The position numbers and the translations under genes were made by a program. The notes below the pieces were generated by a model. The model searched no databases, was not told where the DNA came from, and worked only from the letters and a program-made list of their open reading frames with translations. Source: Dendrobium chrysotoxum (lineage: Eukaryota; Streptophyta; Magnoliopsida; Asparagales; Orchidaceae). From it: 64,000 nucleotides of DNA. Below are positions 45,801 to 58,181 of the stretch, in pieces; the first letter of the stretch is position 1, and each line of letters begins with the position of its first letter. The DNA is taken from positions 61,814,864 to 61,878,863 of the forward strand of contig CM034307.1 in assembly GCA_019925795.1 (NCBI GenBank). Direction: 5' to 3'.

Positions 45801-48800
45801 GACCTGAGCCCAAATGGGTCCAAATCGGGGGACCGAACCACATTTGGAAGGATCAAAGCATTATTTGGATGACGAAATGATATCAAAATATAGCATGCTT
45901 ATAATCAAATTGAGCAGCTCGGTGAGACGAATCCAACGAGCCCAAGATCATCGAATTCTGACATCATTAAGGCACTTAAATAGTAGAAAAACTCTTTATG
46001 GTCGAGGGAATCAATACGAGCCATTTGATGGAGCACTCCGAACCTGCCCTGGATCTTCTCTATATTTACGATGTGTGCCACTCATGAAAATCTATAAATA
46101 GACCACCACTCTCTACATGAGGTGGACCTTTGGCTAGAGATTGGAGAGAGCTTTGAAGCTTCAAGAGCTCCAGCACCGCCCACCGCCGACGGATTTCCGC
46201 CCGGCTGTCGACCACCGCCGGACTTCAGCCTGACCGTTGTCGGACCACCGCTCGATGACCGAACACTGCCAAACTTCAGCCCGACCGCCGCCGGACTTCA
46301 ATCTGACCTTTGTCGGACCACCGCCCGGCCGCCAACCGCCGCCTAACTTTAACCCGGCCGCCGGACTTTCGCCTGGCCGCCGACCATCGCCGAACTTCAG
46401 CCCAATCGCCGTCGAACTTCAGCTCGACCTTTGTCGGACCACCGCCCGGCCGCTGACCGCCTCCAGACTTCCACCCGGTTGCCGACAGCCACAGGACTTC
46501 AGCCCGATCGTCATCGAACCACCGCCCGACTACCGCCGAACTTTAGTTCGACCTTTGTAGGACTATCGCCCGGCCGCTGACCGCCGCCGGACTTCCACTT
46601 GGCAGCCGACTGCCGCCTGACTTCCACCCGGCCGTCGACCGCCGCCGGACTTAAGCCCGATCATTGTCGGACGACCGCCCGGCCGCCGACCGCCGCCGAA
46701 CTTTCACCCAGCCGCCGCACTTCTGCCACCCAGCCATCAGACTTTCGCCCTGCCGTCGACCGCCATCAGACTTCCGCTCGACCTTTGTCGGATCATTCCC
46801 CGTCAGCTAAACTTCTACACGGATGCCGTCGGACTTCCGCCTGACCATCGCCAGACCTTTGCCTAACTCTCCAAACTATTGTAATTTGACTGCCTCTAAG
46901 TTGAGAGATGGGTCAACCCATGTAATTCACTCAAGTTTAGTGGAATCTTTTCACCTGGGTGAGGCTTTTTTCCTCTTCGTGCTTTCCACATAAAAATGAT
47001 CGGGTGTTTTACTTCTCTCTTTCTGTTTGTGTTCTGGATATCCGTGCATCGCTAAGACAAAAAATTTACTCACTCTAACGCTGCGAATCTTCTAGCCCAC
47101 AACAAGTCCTTTCTTCCCCGCTCAAAAATTCAAGAAAACTGAGAGTTCAGCTTCATTTGTGGAATAAAATAGGCTCGAGGCCTTACAGCTTGCTTCTTTG
47201 GGTGCGATCGGACGCAGAGGGAGGCTCGACACGGCTCATTCGTTCGCGAACAGAGGGGGGCACAAGACCTGGTTCGAGTGCGTGTATAGATGGGCGAACT
47301 GGAGGCATCAGGAGCAAGCCCGGTTGCGGGTCCTACGTACAGACGGAGGAGGATCGGGCATCTGAGAGGGTTGTTCGTGTGTATAATATCGACGGCAAGA
47401 GGTACGTTCAGTCAGGTTTGGTACACAGACATGCATCGAGGCACAGTATGGGTGTCGTTTGCAAGCGAAACAGGCAGATCGGACGGGGGTGGACCGTTCA
47501 CGACTTCGTTCGCATGTATCAAAGCGGCTAGAGACAAGATTCACCGGGCTTCGTTCACGAGTTAGCTGAGCGGGAGAGCCGGTAACTCAATTGCAAAACA
47601 ACCGAAGTGAGTGTAAGTAAGTGTAACCTTCTTCGTTCATTTCTTCGTCATTTTATACAAATCAAATGGCAGTTGCTTCAACTGCAATATGAAAACGACG
47701 TGGGCATGCCCATGGTTCGGTTCTTTGCCAACGTGATTGTTCAACAACAACAACATCATCAAGCCTGTCCCACTACGTGGGGTCGGCAACATGAATCCTT
47801 TTTCTCCATTGTGTCCTATTCAAAGTCAAATTCTTGTTTAAATCTAATAAAGAAAGATCATTTCTAATATTTTCTAACCAAGTCTTTTTAGGTCTACCTC
47901 TACCTTTCTTAACATAAGTCAAATCTAATACCTCAACTTTCCTAACCGGGTCATCGGAAGGCCGCCATTTTATGTAACCAAACCATCTAAGGCGACTCTC
48001 TCTAATCTTTTCCTCCACTGGAGCTACTCCAACCTTTTCACGTATATGCTCATTTCGTATCCTGTCTCTAAGGGTAAAGCCACTCATCCACCTGAGCATC
48101 CTCATCTCCGCAACACATAACTTAGTATTGTGCTTCTCTTTTAATGGTCAATATTCTGCACCATAAAGCATTGCAGGTTTCACTACCACCTTATAGAATT
48201 TTCCCTTTAATTTGAGGGGGACTTTTCTATCACACAACAAGCCCGATGCATTCCTCCACTTCAACCATCCAACTTGAATTCTACTGATAACATCCCCATC
48301 TATTTCACCATTACTCTAAATAATAGATCCAAGATATCTAAAACGTGTACTCTTATTAATGACTTGATCGCCCAAAATCACAATCCCCTCACTAGGTCTA
48401 TTACTGCTACAATTACACTCCATATATTCAGTTTTAGATCTACTCAAGCAAAAACCTTTAGACTCTAAGGTTGATCTCCAGACTTCAAGTTTACCTTCAA
48501 CTCCATCTCTAGTCTTGTCAACAAGAAGAATATCATCAGCAAAAAGCATACACTAGGGTACATCCTCTTGTAAATGTCTAGTGAGAACATCCATGACTAA
48601 CGCGAAAAGATATGGGCTTAAAGCTGATTCTTGATGTAATCCAACCAAAATAGGGAAATACTTGGTCAAACCACCTTGTGTTTGAACACAAGTAATAGCT
48701 CCCTCATACATATCTTTAATGATTTGAATATAAGAATTATTAACTCCTTTCTTTTCAAGAACTCTCCATAGCACTTCTCTTGGAACTTTATCATATGCTT

Positions 48801-51800
48801 TCTCTAAATCAATAAATATCATATGTAGATCCTCCTTATTCTCCCCATATTTCTCCATCAAACCTCTCAATAAATGTATGGCTTCCATAGTAGATCTACC
48901 CGGCATGAATCCAAATTGATTTTGAGAAACATTAGTATCACGCCGCAATCTACGCTCCATAACTCGCTCCCATAGTTTTAAAGTGTGACACATTAACTTA
49001 ATTCCTCTATAATTTGCACAATCTTGTGCATCACCTTTATTCTTATAAATAGGAATCAATACACTCATTCTCCACTTATCTGACATCTTTTTAGTTTTTA
49101 AAACAGTATTAAAAAGTTTAGTTAGCCAAAAAATTCCTTCATCTCCTAAGCATTTCCACACCTCTATTCGGATATCATCAGGTCCAACAGTTTTTCCAAA
49201 CTTCATTTTCTTTAAAGCCTCTCTAACTTCAGTTTTACTAATACGTTGATAAAAATAGAAATCTTTATTTTCATTTAGGGTGCTAAGGTCACTAAAGTCA
49301 ATCGTATTCTTACAATCTTCATTAAAAAGTTTATCAAAATATCTTATCCACCTTTGTTGAATATCATCTTCTAAGAAAAGTACTTTTTGATCTTCATCCT
49401 TAATACACTTCACTTGAATTAAATCCTTACTACTCCTATCTCTTTGTTTGGCTAGCTTATACATATATCTTTCTCTCTCCTTAGTATCTAATCTATTATA
49501 TAAATCATTAAAAGCTAAGATCTTTGCATCGCATATTGCTTTCTTAGAATCCTTACATGCCTATTTATATCTTTCCCAATTATCAGAATTTTTACATCTA
49601 AATCAATTTTTATAACAAATCTTCTTATTTTTTATCTTTTCTTGCACAATTGGATTCCACCGCCAGCTATTTTTACTATTAGGGGCTTTTCCCTTTGATA
49701 CTCCAAACACATCTTTTACAATATTTTTAATATCACTAGTCATTTTTTCCACATAACATTAGCATCCTCATGCACAAACAAAATCTTAAAATCTAAAATC
49801 TTACTCTCAAACATATTTTTATTACTATTCTTTAAATGCCCCCATCTAATCCTAGAAAATCGCTTTACTTTCTTTTTTATTTTCTACCCCTTCATCTTAA
49901 AGTCCAAAACTAATAAGCGATGTTGGGTACATAAACTTTCACTCGGAATAACTTTACAATATTTTCAATTTAAACGATCTAATTTTCTTACAACAACAAC
50001 AACAACAACATCAAGCCTTTATCCCACTACGTGGGGTCGGCTACATGAATCCTTTTTCTCCATTGTGTCCTATTAAAAGTCTTACACAATTTCTTAAAGG
50101 ATTCATGTCATTATTATTCGACAAGTTTTACGCTGGCTGTCGACTACCTAACGCAACCCTCCACTTTTCTCATCCAGGACTTGGGACCTGGCAACGGCAG
50201 TGTTAAACGATCTAATTTTCTTATAAGAAAATAATCAATCTGAGTTTTACTATAACCATTCTTATAAGTGATGAGATGCTCATCTCTTTTCTTAAATAAG
50301 GTATTAACAATTAAAAAATCATAAGCTAAAGAAAAATCTAATATACTCTTACCACCTTCATTAGTCGTTCCAAACCCATATCCACCATGAATGCTTTTAA
50401 AATCATCTACCTTTCTACCAACATGTCCATTTAAATCTCCTCCAATAAATTTTTTTTCTTCAAGAGGTATCTTTTGAATTAATTCTTCTAAGTCATTCTA
50501 AAATTTTAATTTTGAACACATATCCAAACCTGCTTAAGGAGCATAAGCACTTATAATATTAATAATCTTAGCATCAACAACAATCTTTAAAGCCATAATT
50601 CTATCTCCAATTCTATTAATATTTATAATATTATCCTTCAAACTCTTATCTATAATCACACCTACATCATTTCTAGTACGACCCTTACCTGAATACCATA
50701 CTTTAAATCCTAAACTATCAATCTCCTTAGCCTTCTCTCCAACCCATTTAGTTTCCTGAATGCACAGAATATTTATCTTCCTGTAAATCATAATATCTAT
50801 TAATTCTATTAATTTTCCTATAAGGAAACCTATATTCCAAGTTCCTATCCTAATATTAATATCATGGACTAGCTTCTTTGCCCACATTCATCCTTGATGT
50901 GGGAACCCTTGCCTATTTAACACTGCACCCGAGTGCCGATGCTGTGGCCCTTGCACACTTGTCACTGTATTTAGGTCATACAGCGCATTGCTTCCAGGGA
51001 ACGCCCTAGCATTAACACAGTTTATTAAAGAATTCATGTCATGGTTATTCGACAAGTTTTACGCTGGCTGCCGACGTGCTTGTTTGTTTCAAATATATAT
51101 ATATAATTTTAATTTCAACACTATTTAAAAGATAGCATAAAACATTAAAAAATCATGAATAATTTAAAAATAATTTAACAATATAAGAAATCCTAACATG
51201 ATAAGACATTATAAAAGTCATAAATAGAATCTAAAATTACTATAACATACATGAAGGCTAACAAAAGTAGAGTGAAAAATAAAATTATTATGACAATTAA
51301 AATGATTAGATTTACAAATAAAACTATCACCATTGTAACAATGCATAATATTAAGTCAAACTGCTAAACATTGAATATGATAATGTGGTTTACAATAATA
51401 CGATAGTTCTACAAATTGAACAACACAAAGCATAATAATCAAACAAGCTTGCAATATATGGTAACACAACATTGCAAGCAACAACAACAACAACATCAAG
51501 CCTTTATCCTACTACGTGGGGTCGGCTACATGAATCCTTTTTCTCCATTGTGTCCTGTTAAAAGTCAAATTCTCATTTAAATCTAATAAAGAAAGATTAT
51601 TTCTAATATTTTCTAACCAAGTCTTTTTAGGTCTACCTCTACCTTTCTTAACATAAGTCAAAACTAAGACCTCTACTTTCCTAACCGGGTCATCGAGAGG
51701 CCGTCGTTTTATATGACCAAACCATCTAAGATGACTCTCTCTAATCTTATCTTCCACTGGAGCTACTCCAACCTTTTCACGAATATGCTCATTTCGTATC

Positions 51801-54800
51801 CTATCTCTAAGGGTAAAGCCACTCACCCACATGAGCATCCTCATCTCTGCAACACTTAACTTAGAATTATGCTTCTCTTTTAATGGCCAACATTCGGCAC
51901 CATAACGTATTGCAGGTCTCACCACCATCTTATAGAATTTTCCCTTAAGTTTGAGGGGTTCTTTTCTATCACACAATAAGCCCGATGCATTCCTCCACTT
52001 CAGCCATCCCACTTGGATTCTGCTGATAATATCCCCATCTATTTCACCATCACTCTGAACAATAGATCCAAGATATCTAAAACGTGTACTCTTATTAATG
52101 ACTTGATCGCCCAAAATCACAATCCCCTCACTAGGTCTATTATTACTAAAATTACACTCCATATATTCCGTTTTAGATCTACTCAAGCGAAAACCTTTAG
52201 ACTCTAAGGTTGACCTCCACAATTCTAGTTTACCTTCAACTCCCTCTCTAGTCTTATCAATAAGAAGAATATCATCAGCAAAAAGCATACACCAAGGTAC
52301 ATCCTCTTGCAAATGTCTAGTGCGAACATCCATGACTAAAGCAAAAAGATATGGGCTTAAGGCTGATCCTTGATGTAATCCAACCGAAATAGGGAAATAC
52401 TTGGTCAAACCACCTTATGTTTGAACACAAGTAATAGCTCATGCATACATATCTTTAATGATTTGAATATAAGCGTTATTAACTCCTTTCTTTTCAAGAA
52501 CTCTCCATAGCACTTCTCTTGGAACTTTATCATATGCTTTTTCTAAATCAATAAATATCATATGTAAATCCTCCTTATTCTCTCTATATTTCTCCATCAA
52601 ACCTCTTAATAAATGTATGGCTTCCATAGTAGACCTACCCGGCATGAATCCAAATTGATTTTGAGAAACATTAGTATCACGCCGCAACCTATGCTCCATA
52701 ACTCTTTCCTATAGTTTTAAAGTATGACACATTAACTTTATTCCTCTATAACACAACATTGCAAGCAATTAACTAAATTAGATCAAGAAAAACTAAGTAT
52801 TAAAAAAAACAAAAATCAAACTACAATAGAGGAAGAAATTCATAACTGATGCAGTCAAGATATCCAACTTTACATTTTCTTATGTGACTTATCATTTTCC
52901 TTGCTGATTGCTGATTTTCCCTACCATTTTCTGAAAATTCCTGCTGTTTTTCTCGTATTTCGGCTGTTGTTAGATCTTCCCGAAGTGGTTGTTTGGTCTT
53001 TCCCAGGTTGGACTTTGGTTTTCCCTCCTGGCTCTTCATTTTCCCCTATTTTCCTTCAGTTTCCATGCTGCCTTTATTGATGGCTACTCGTTTTTCCCCC
53101 ATTGGCTGCTGTGTTGCTTCGGTTTCTTCCCCAGATGGCTGCTCTATCGGTCCTTGCTTGCTGCGGTTTTCAAAAGAATTCTAGTGGTTGTTTTAAAGGT
53201 GCATTAACTACACATATTAATTTTTTTTCCTTTTTTTCCCTATAAATGAGGTTGTTTGTGGCTGTTTTAGTATGAGTATGTGACGATTTTTGGAAAGTAA
53301 ACATGCGGGTTTTCACTAGCTTGTGAGCTTGCCTTCTTCCCCTTCCCCTCTAAAGCTTCGTCTCGGTCTTCTAATCCCTTCTTCTCTATCCACGGTTCCC
53401 GCCCCATCTGTATCCTTCTTCTCTAAGATTTATTAATATTAAGTTGGTTGTGTTGTTTACAATTTGAAAGCTGTGTTGTTTTCTGTATTTGAAGTTGTCT
53501 CTCTTAATTTGTAATCCTAGTGTTTATATTTATCTATGTTGTAAAAAAGGAATATTTGTGTCTTTGCAACATTTTTTGTTGCATCATTTTGGTATCAAAG
53601 CTTTAGGTTGTAGTGGGTCTTCCTTTCTTTGAGTCTTAAAAAAAAAATGGACAATCACGATGTAATAGAATTTGTTGTTGACGAAAATCAGACAACTTTC
53701 CTTGAAGACAAAATTCCAACAAGCAGATGGATCCCGCCGTAAGGAAGCTCTACCGATCCAATCCAGAAAGAACTCTGCAAAATTCAAGAAAAAAATGAAT
53801 TTGTGCGCTGAAAGATATGAAGCTAAGAAGCGTCAACATCATTTCGAGTTTGAACGAGTAAAGAATATGATCTGAAAGAAGTTTGAATCTTTAATTCAGG
53901 AAACGGAAGTGACGCCTTCAGAATATCTTGGAAGTCCAGAATCTATCTCATCAGAAGATGAGATTTCTCCATCAAAGAAGAATTGATGCAGTCAAGATAT
54001 CCAACTTTACATTTTCTTGTGTGACTTATCATTTTCCTTGCTGATTGCTGATTTTCCCTACCATTTTATGAAAATTCCTGCTATTTTTCTCGTATTCCAG
54101 CTGTTGTTAGATCTTCCCAAAGTGGTTGCTTGGTCTTCCCCATGTTGGACTTCGGTTTTCCCTCCTGTCTCTTCGTTTTCCCCTATTCCCCTTCGGTTTC
54201 CATGCTGCCTTTATTGATTGTTTTTCCCCCATTGGCTGCTGTGTTGCTTTGGTTTCTTCACCAGATGGCTGCCCCTTCGGTCCCTGCATGCTACGGTTTT
54301 TGAGAGAATTCTAGTGGTTGTTTTAAAAGTGCATTAACCACATGTATTAATTGTCTTTTTCCTTTTTTTCCCCTATAAATGGGACTGTTTGTGGCTGTTT
54401 TAGTATGAGTATGTGAAGATTTTTGGAAAGTAAACCTGCGGGTTTTCACTAGCTTGTGACCTAGCCTCCTTCCCCTTCCCCTCTAAAACTTCATCTCGGT
54501 CTTCTAATCCCTTCTTCTCTATCCACGGTTCCCGCCCCATCTATATCCTTCTTCTCTAAGTCTCTAAGATTTATTAATATTAAGTTGGTTGTGCTGTTTA
54601 CAATTTGAAAGCTGTGTTGTATTCTATATTTGAAGTTGTCTCTTAATTTGTAATCCTAGCGTTTATATTTATCTATGTTGTAAGAAAGGAAGATTTGTGT
54701 CTTTGCAACATTTTTTGTTGCATCAATAACAATAGCAATAGCAAGAAGGAAAAATATAAATAATTACTAGTTAGAGGAGAGTGCATGATTGATAGTCAAA

Positions 54801-57800
54801 CAACAATGTGGATAAGGGAAAGAAACAATGTGGATAAGGGAAAGAAAAAGTAGGTTTTTAAATGGTTTTGAATCTCCGTTAGCATACTTCTTTTGTTTGC
54901 TTAGACGACTATCAATTCCCTTTAGACTGTGGCTTTCATAGATGATGGCAACTACGACGTCTTTTAATGATGATGATAACTTATAGATCGATGGTGTTGG
55001 TCGGTGCTTCAAGATTAACTTGTGTCTTCATAGTTAGGGTTGACTCCTATTTGTCTTATCGTTTGTATTTTTTTGGAAAGCAGCGAGTCCAGAACCATAA
55101 GAAGCACAGTTGAGTATGAGTGATAGGATGAAACGAAACCCAAATATGTTTCCCACAAGTTTAAGAAAATGTAAATAAAAAAGTTCAATATATATCATTA
55201 AATCATAATCATAAACATAAATTATGCAAGTAAATAAATAAAATAACTCATGCCACCACAATCATAATGCAAATAGTGTGCGCTTGTTGCACGTGCTATG
55301 CCAACAGCGTAGGTGTGCTACACTATGTTATGGACTAAAGCATGTGCTATTTTACACTATTGACAATTATAGGCACATAAAATAAGATCAAACATTACAC
55401 AATGAAATTGGACTTATACTAGAATTCTCAAGAATTCCAATTTATAAGCATAAATTTCAATGCATTTCAAAATTTTAAATATTCCCACCTTCCTTGTGTT
55501 CAATTTCTTAAAGGCCCATGATAAAAGCCTTTATAAATTTAAACTCACCATGACTTTATCATCAGGTTTAAATTCCACATAACACCAATTCACAGTGGAA
55601 AGCTTGTAATTGCCATAAATAGTTCCTAGTTTTCTATGAATATAGCCATGCAAGTCATACAAGTCATGCAAATGATAACAGATACAAGGTAAGTAATAAA
55701 AATATTAGGAAACTAAGATGCATCCTAAGAAATTCAAACAATGATCCATAAATAATTCTTAGAAAATGAAATGCTATTGAAATTACAAGCAAGTAAAACA
55801 CATAATTATGATATGCATGTACATATGAATAACCACCTTGCAAAAATTTAAACCAAATTATTTAAATATAAGTAGTGATGAATAATGAACTTTTAAAATT
55901 AATTAGATAGATGAGGTTTTAAATTTTAGATGCATCCTGAGGAATTCCATTAATGATCTACAACTAATCCTAGAAAATGAAATGCTAATGAAATCACAAG
56001 CAAGTAAACCACACAATTATGATACACATGGATGGATGAGTAACCTCCTCAAAGAAAACTAAATTAAATAGTTTAAATATAAGTTGTCAGAAATTATGCA
56101 CCTTTAAATTTGAATTTTAAAATTTAGGTTTATTTTAAGGCATTCATTATTAATGAATCCCCTGAAATATTGTTGCAGCTTAACTATCTCAATAAAGTTT
56201 TTTTTATGAATTGGTATGACAAAAAACAAAGAACTAAAAATAAAGTCAACATTTTGATCATCCATCATGGGAACAACATCAACTACTAATTCATCAACGT
56301 TACATTTTTATATTGCACATTTAATTTATCACCTACATAAAACATGATTGGATTATCTTCGCATTCATAAATAGATTCAATTCTTATTAGAAGTTTAGAT
56401 TTAGATTTGATTCTGTGCTCAATTTCAATTTGATATTCAAATTTTGACTCATGCTTAGGCATACATCAAATTTCATGTATATGTATATAATCTATTTCAA
56501 ATGCAAATTTAAATTCAAAAGCATCAAATTTAGATTTATATTGCAATATCAAACAATTTTCTGCAAGTAAAACATCCACAAAGGAGTATTCATGAAATAA
56601 AATTTCTCCAACGAGATCGCCATACTTGATTCTTACATTGGTTCATTTTTTCAAGGCTTTAGATAAAATGTTTTTTGAGTTTTCCTTAAGTTCAACACAG
56701 GTGCAATAATCCTAATAAGAAAATAGTTGTACATCCAAAGTTATGCACAAAACCTCATGCAATATTTTTTATGAATTGTGGCTTATTTCATCCTCATGGT
56801 TAAGATCTTTAAATAAACAAATAATAGTAACAAATAAACTTAAAGGCAAAAAATATTTAGCTAAAATACAAATAACCTTGCATAATACTCAAACACATCA
56901 TATTCACCTTATTTACAATCCCTAAATTGATCAAGTAATTGATCCATATAATCACACAAAATTATAAATATTGCCTCTTAAATATATGTACCATATGAAC
57001 CCATGAAGACTTTTAGTAAAATTTTACTTAGTAGTAAAATTTCACAAATGATTGAGCATATCCCATAAGTTTTTATTTGACACAATAAACTATTTGAGAA
57101 ACAAAAAATTTATATTTCATGGAAATCTTCCAAATTATTGATATATTCTGAAAATTTTTCAAAGATTATACCTTGCATTGGATTTATGAACATATGTGCG
57201 CATCATCTTTACATCATTTCTCACTTTGTTATTGACCTAATTAATATGTTCTTCATTTAATTGCTATAAGCTCTGAAGACAATTTAATGTAGGACAATTC
57301 ATCTTTAGTTTTTTAATGCAACTAATGTGATGTATAGAATGCAAAGAAAATTGAGAATTCACATATCACAAATGGCCAATTAATTTAACAACTTATTTAC
57401 TTTAAATTTAATAAGCAATAGTTGAATTAAAACTCAATCGATAAGGAAATGATTGAAATCATCCAAGAAATTCAACAAGGATTTAGAACAATAAAAAATC
57501 AAAGAGCAATTGTAATTTAATTCTTGATGTACTAAATATGAACAAAATCAAGAGCATGCTAATCAAGCCAATATCAAATTACATTGAAGAAATGAGAACA
57601 CAAGGCAAAGTACAAAAATAAAAAAAATTAAGCATCACATCGATACAAGGAGAAGACTTTCTTTGGAATCAAGTAGTCATACTTAACCGTACTAAAAGTA
57701 ATCACACGTCCAATTTACACATATAAATTAAAAATTAAAAAGATAAACTTCATAGTTTATTCAACCAAAAGTTCTTCCATTATAAGCCTCAAAACATCTA

Positions 57801-58105
57801 TTTATAAATTCCTCATCCTCTAAGCTAGTAAATAAGATTGGCGTAGAATTAGCTTAATCCATATCTAGATTAAAATCCATAAAGAGAACATTAATTCCAG
57901 CCAAACTTACAACTCAATAATTCTTATCCAAAGCAGCCCGACAAACAAGAAAATTAGAGATAAAATCTCAAGATGCATAATAATTGATCCAAAGAAATGT
58001 GAACTAAACCATCCCGACGTCATACTCAAGGAGAAGAACCATGGCACATAACAGAAATTGTATGAAACACAAGAACAAGAAGAAGAAGAATGATGATGAT
58101 GGTGG

Positions 58106-58181
<76 letters not shown>

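Larger units (their letters stand above)
47742..51073 (-). mobile_element. RTE-type LINE, nearly full length (copy E)
   Basis: It is framed by an 11-bp duplication with one mismatch (ACGTGATTGTT 47731-47741; ACGTGCTTGTT 51074-51084), with a (CAA)n tail at the left on +. Minus-strand order: 5' leader (51073-50888), apurinic-type endonuclease, reverse transcriptase, C-terminal domain, short 3' end with TTG repeats. It is the one-ORF layout of plant RTE elements and about 3.1 kb without the nested insertion. Frameshifts and stops (for example before CMLFADDILL and in the EN-RT linker) make it inactive. The 5' end appears about 58 bp short compared with the nested derivative. Confidence 0.92.
52847..54725 (+). 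mobile_element. Coding-poor LTR retroelement (large-LTR TRIM-like)
   Basis: Two direct repeats of 740 and 742 bp, TGATGCAGTC...TTGCATCA, enclose just 397 bp. A perfect ATAAC duplication (52842-52846, 54726-54730) flanks it. A primer-binding site and a purine tract sit in the right places. The LTRs differ at roughly one position in fifteen over the first 350 bp, plus small indels, so this is much older than the copia element. The total of 1.88 kb encodes no polymerase; the interior has two short open stretches only. Such elements are mobilised by partners. It is antisense to SurE. Confidence 0.93.

Noticed and set aside
46122..46844. Pro/Arg-rich frames on +
   Set aside because: By-product of the GC-rich minisatellite; overlapping frames are equally open.
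45479..47156. Solo gypsy LTR beginning TGTGACATC
   Set aside because: The start fits, but no CA end with a matching 5-bp duplication was found; retained only as a low-confidence segment.
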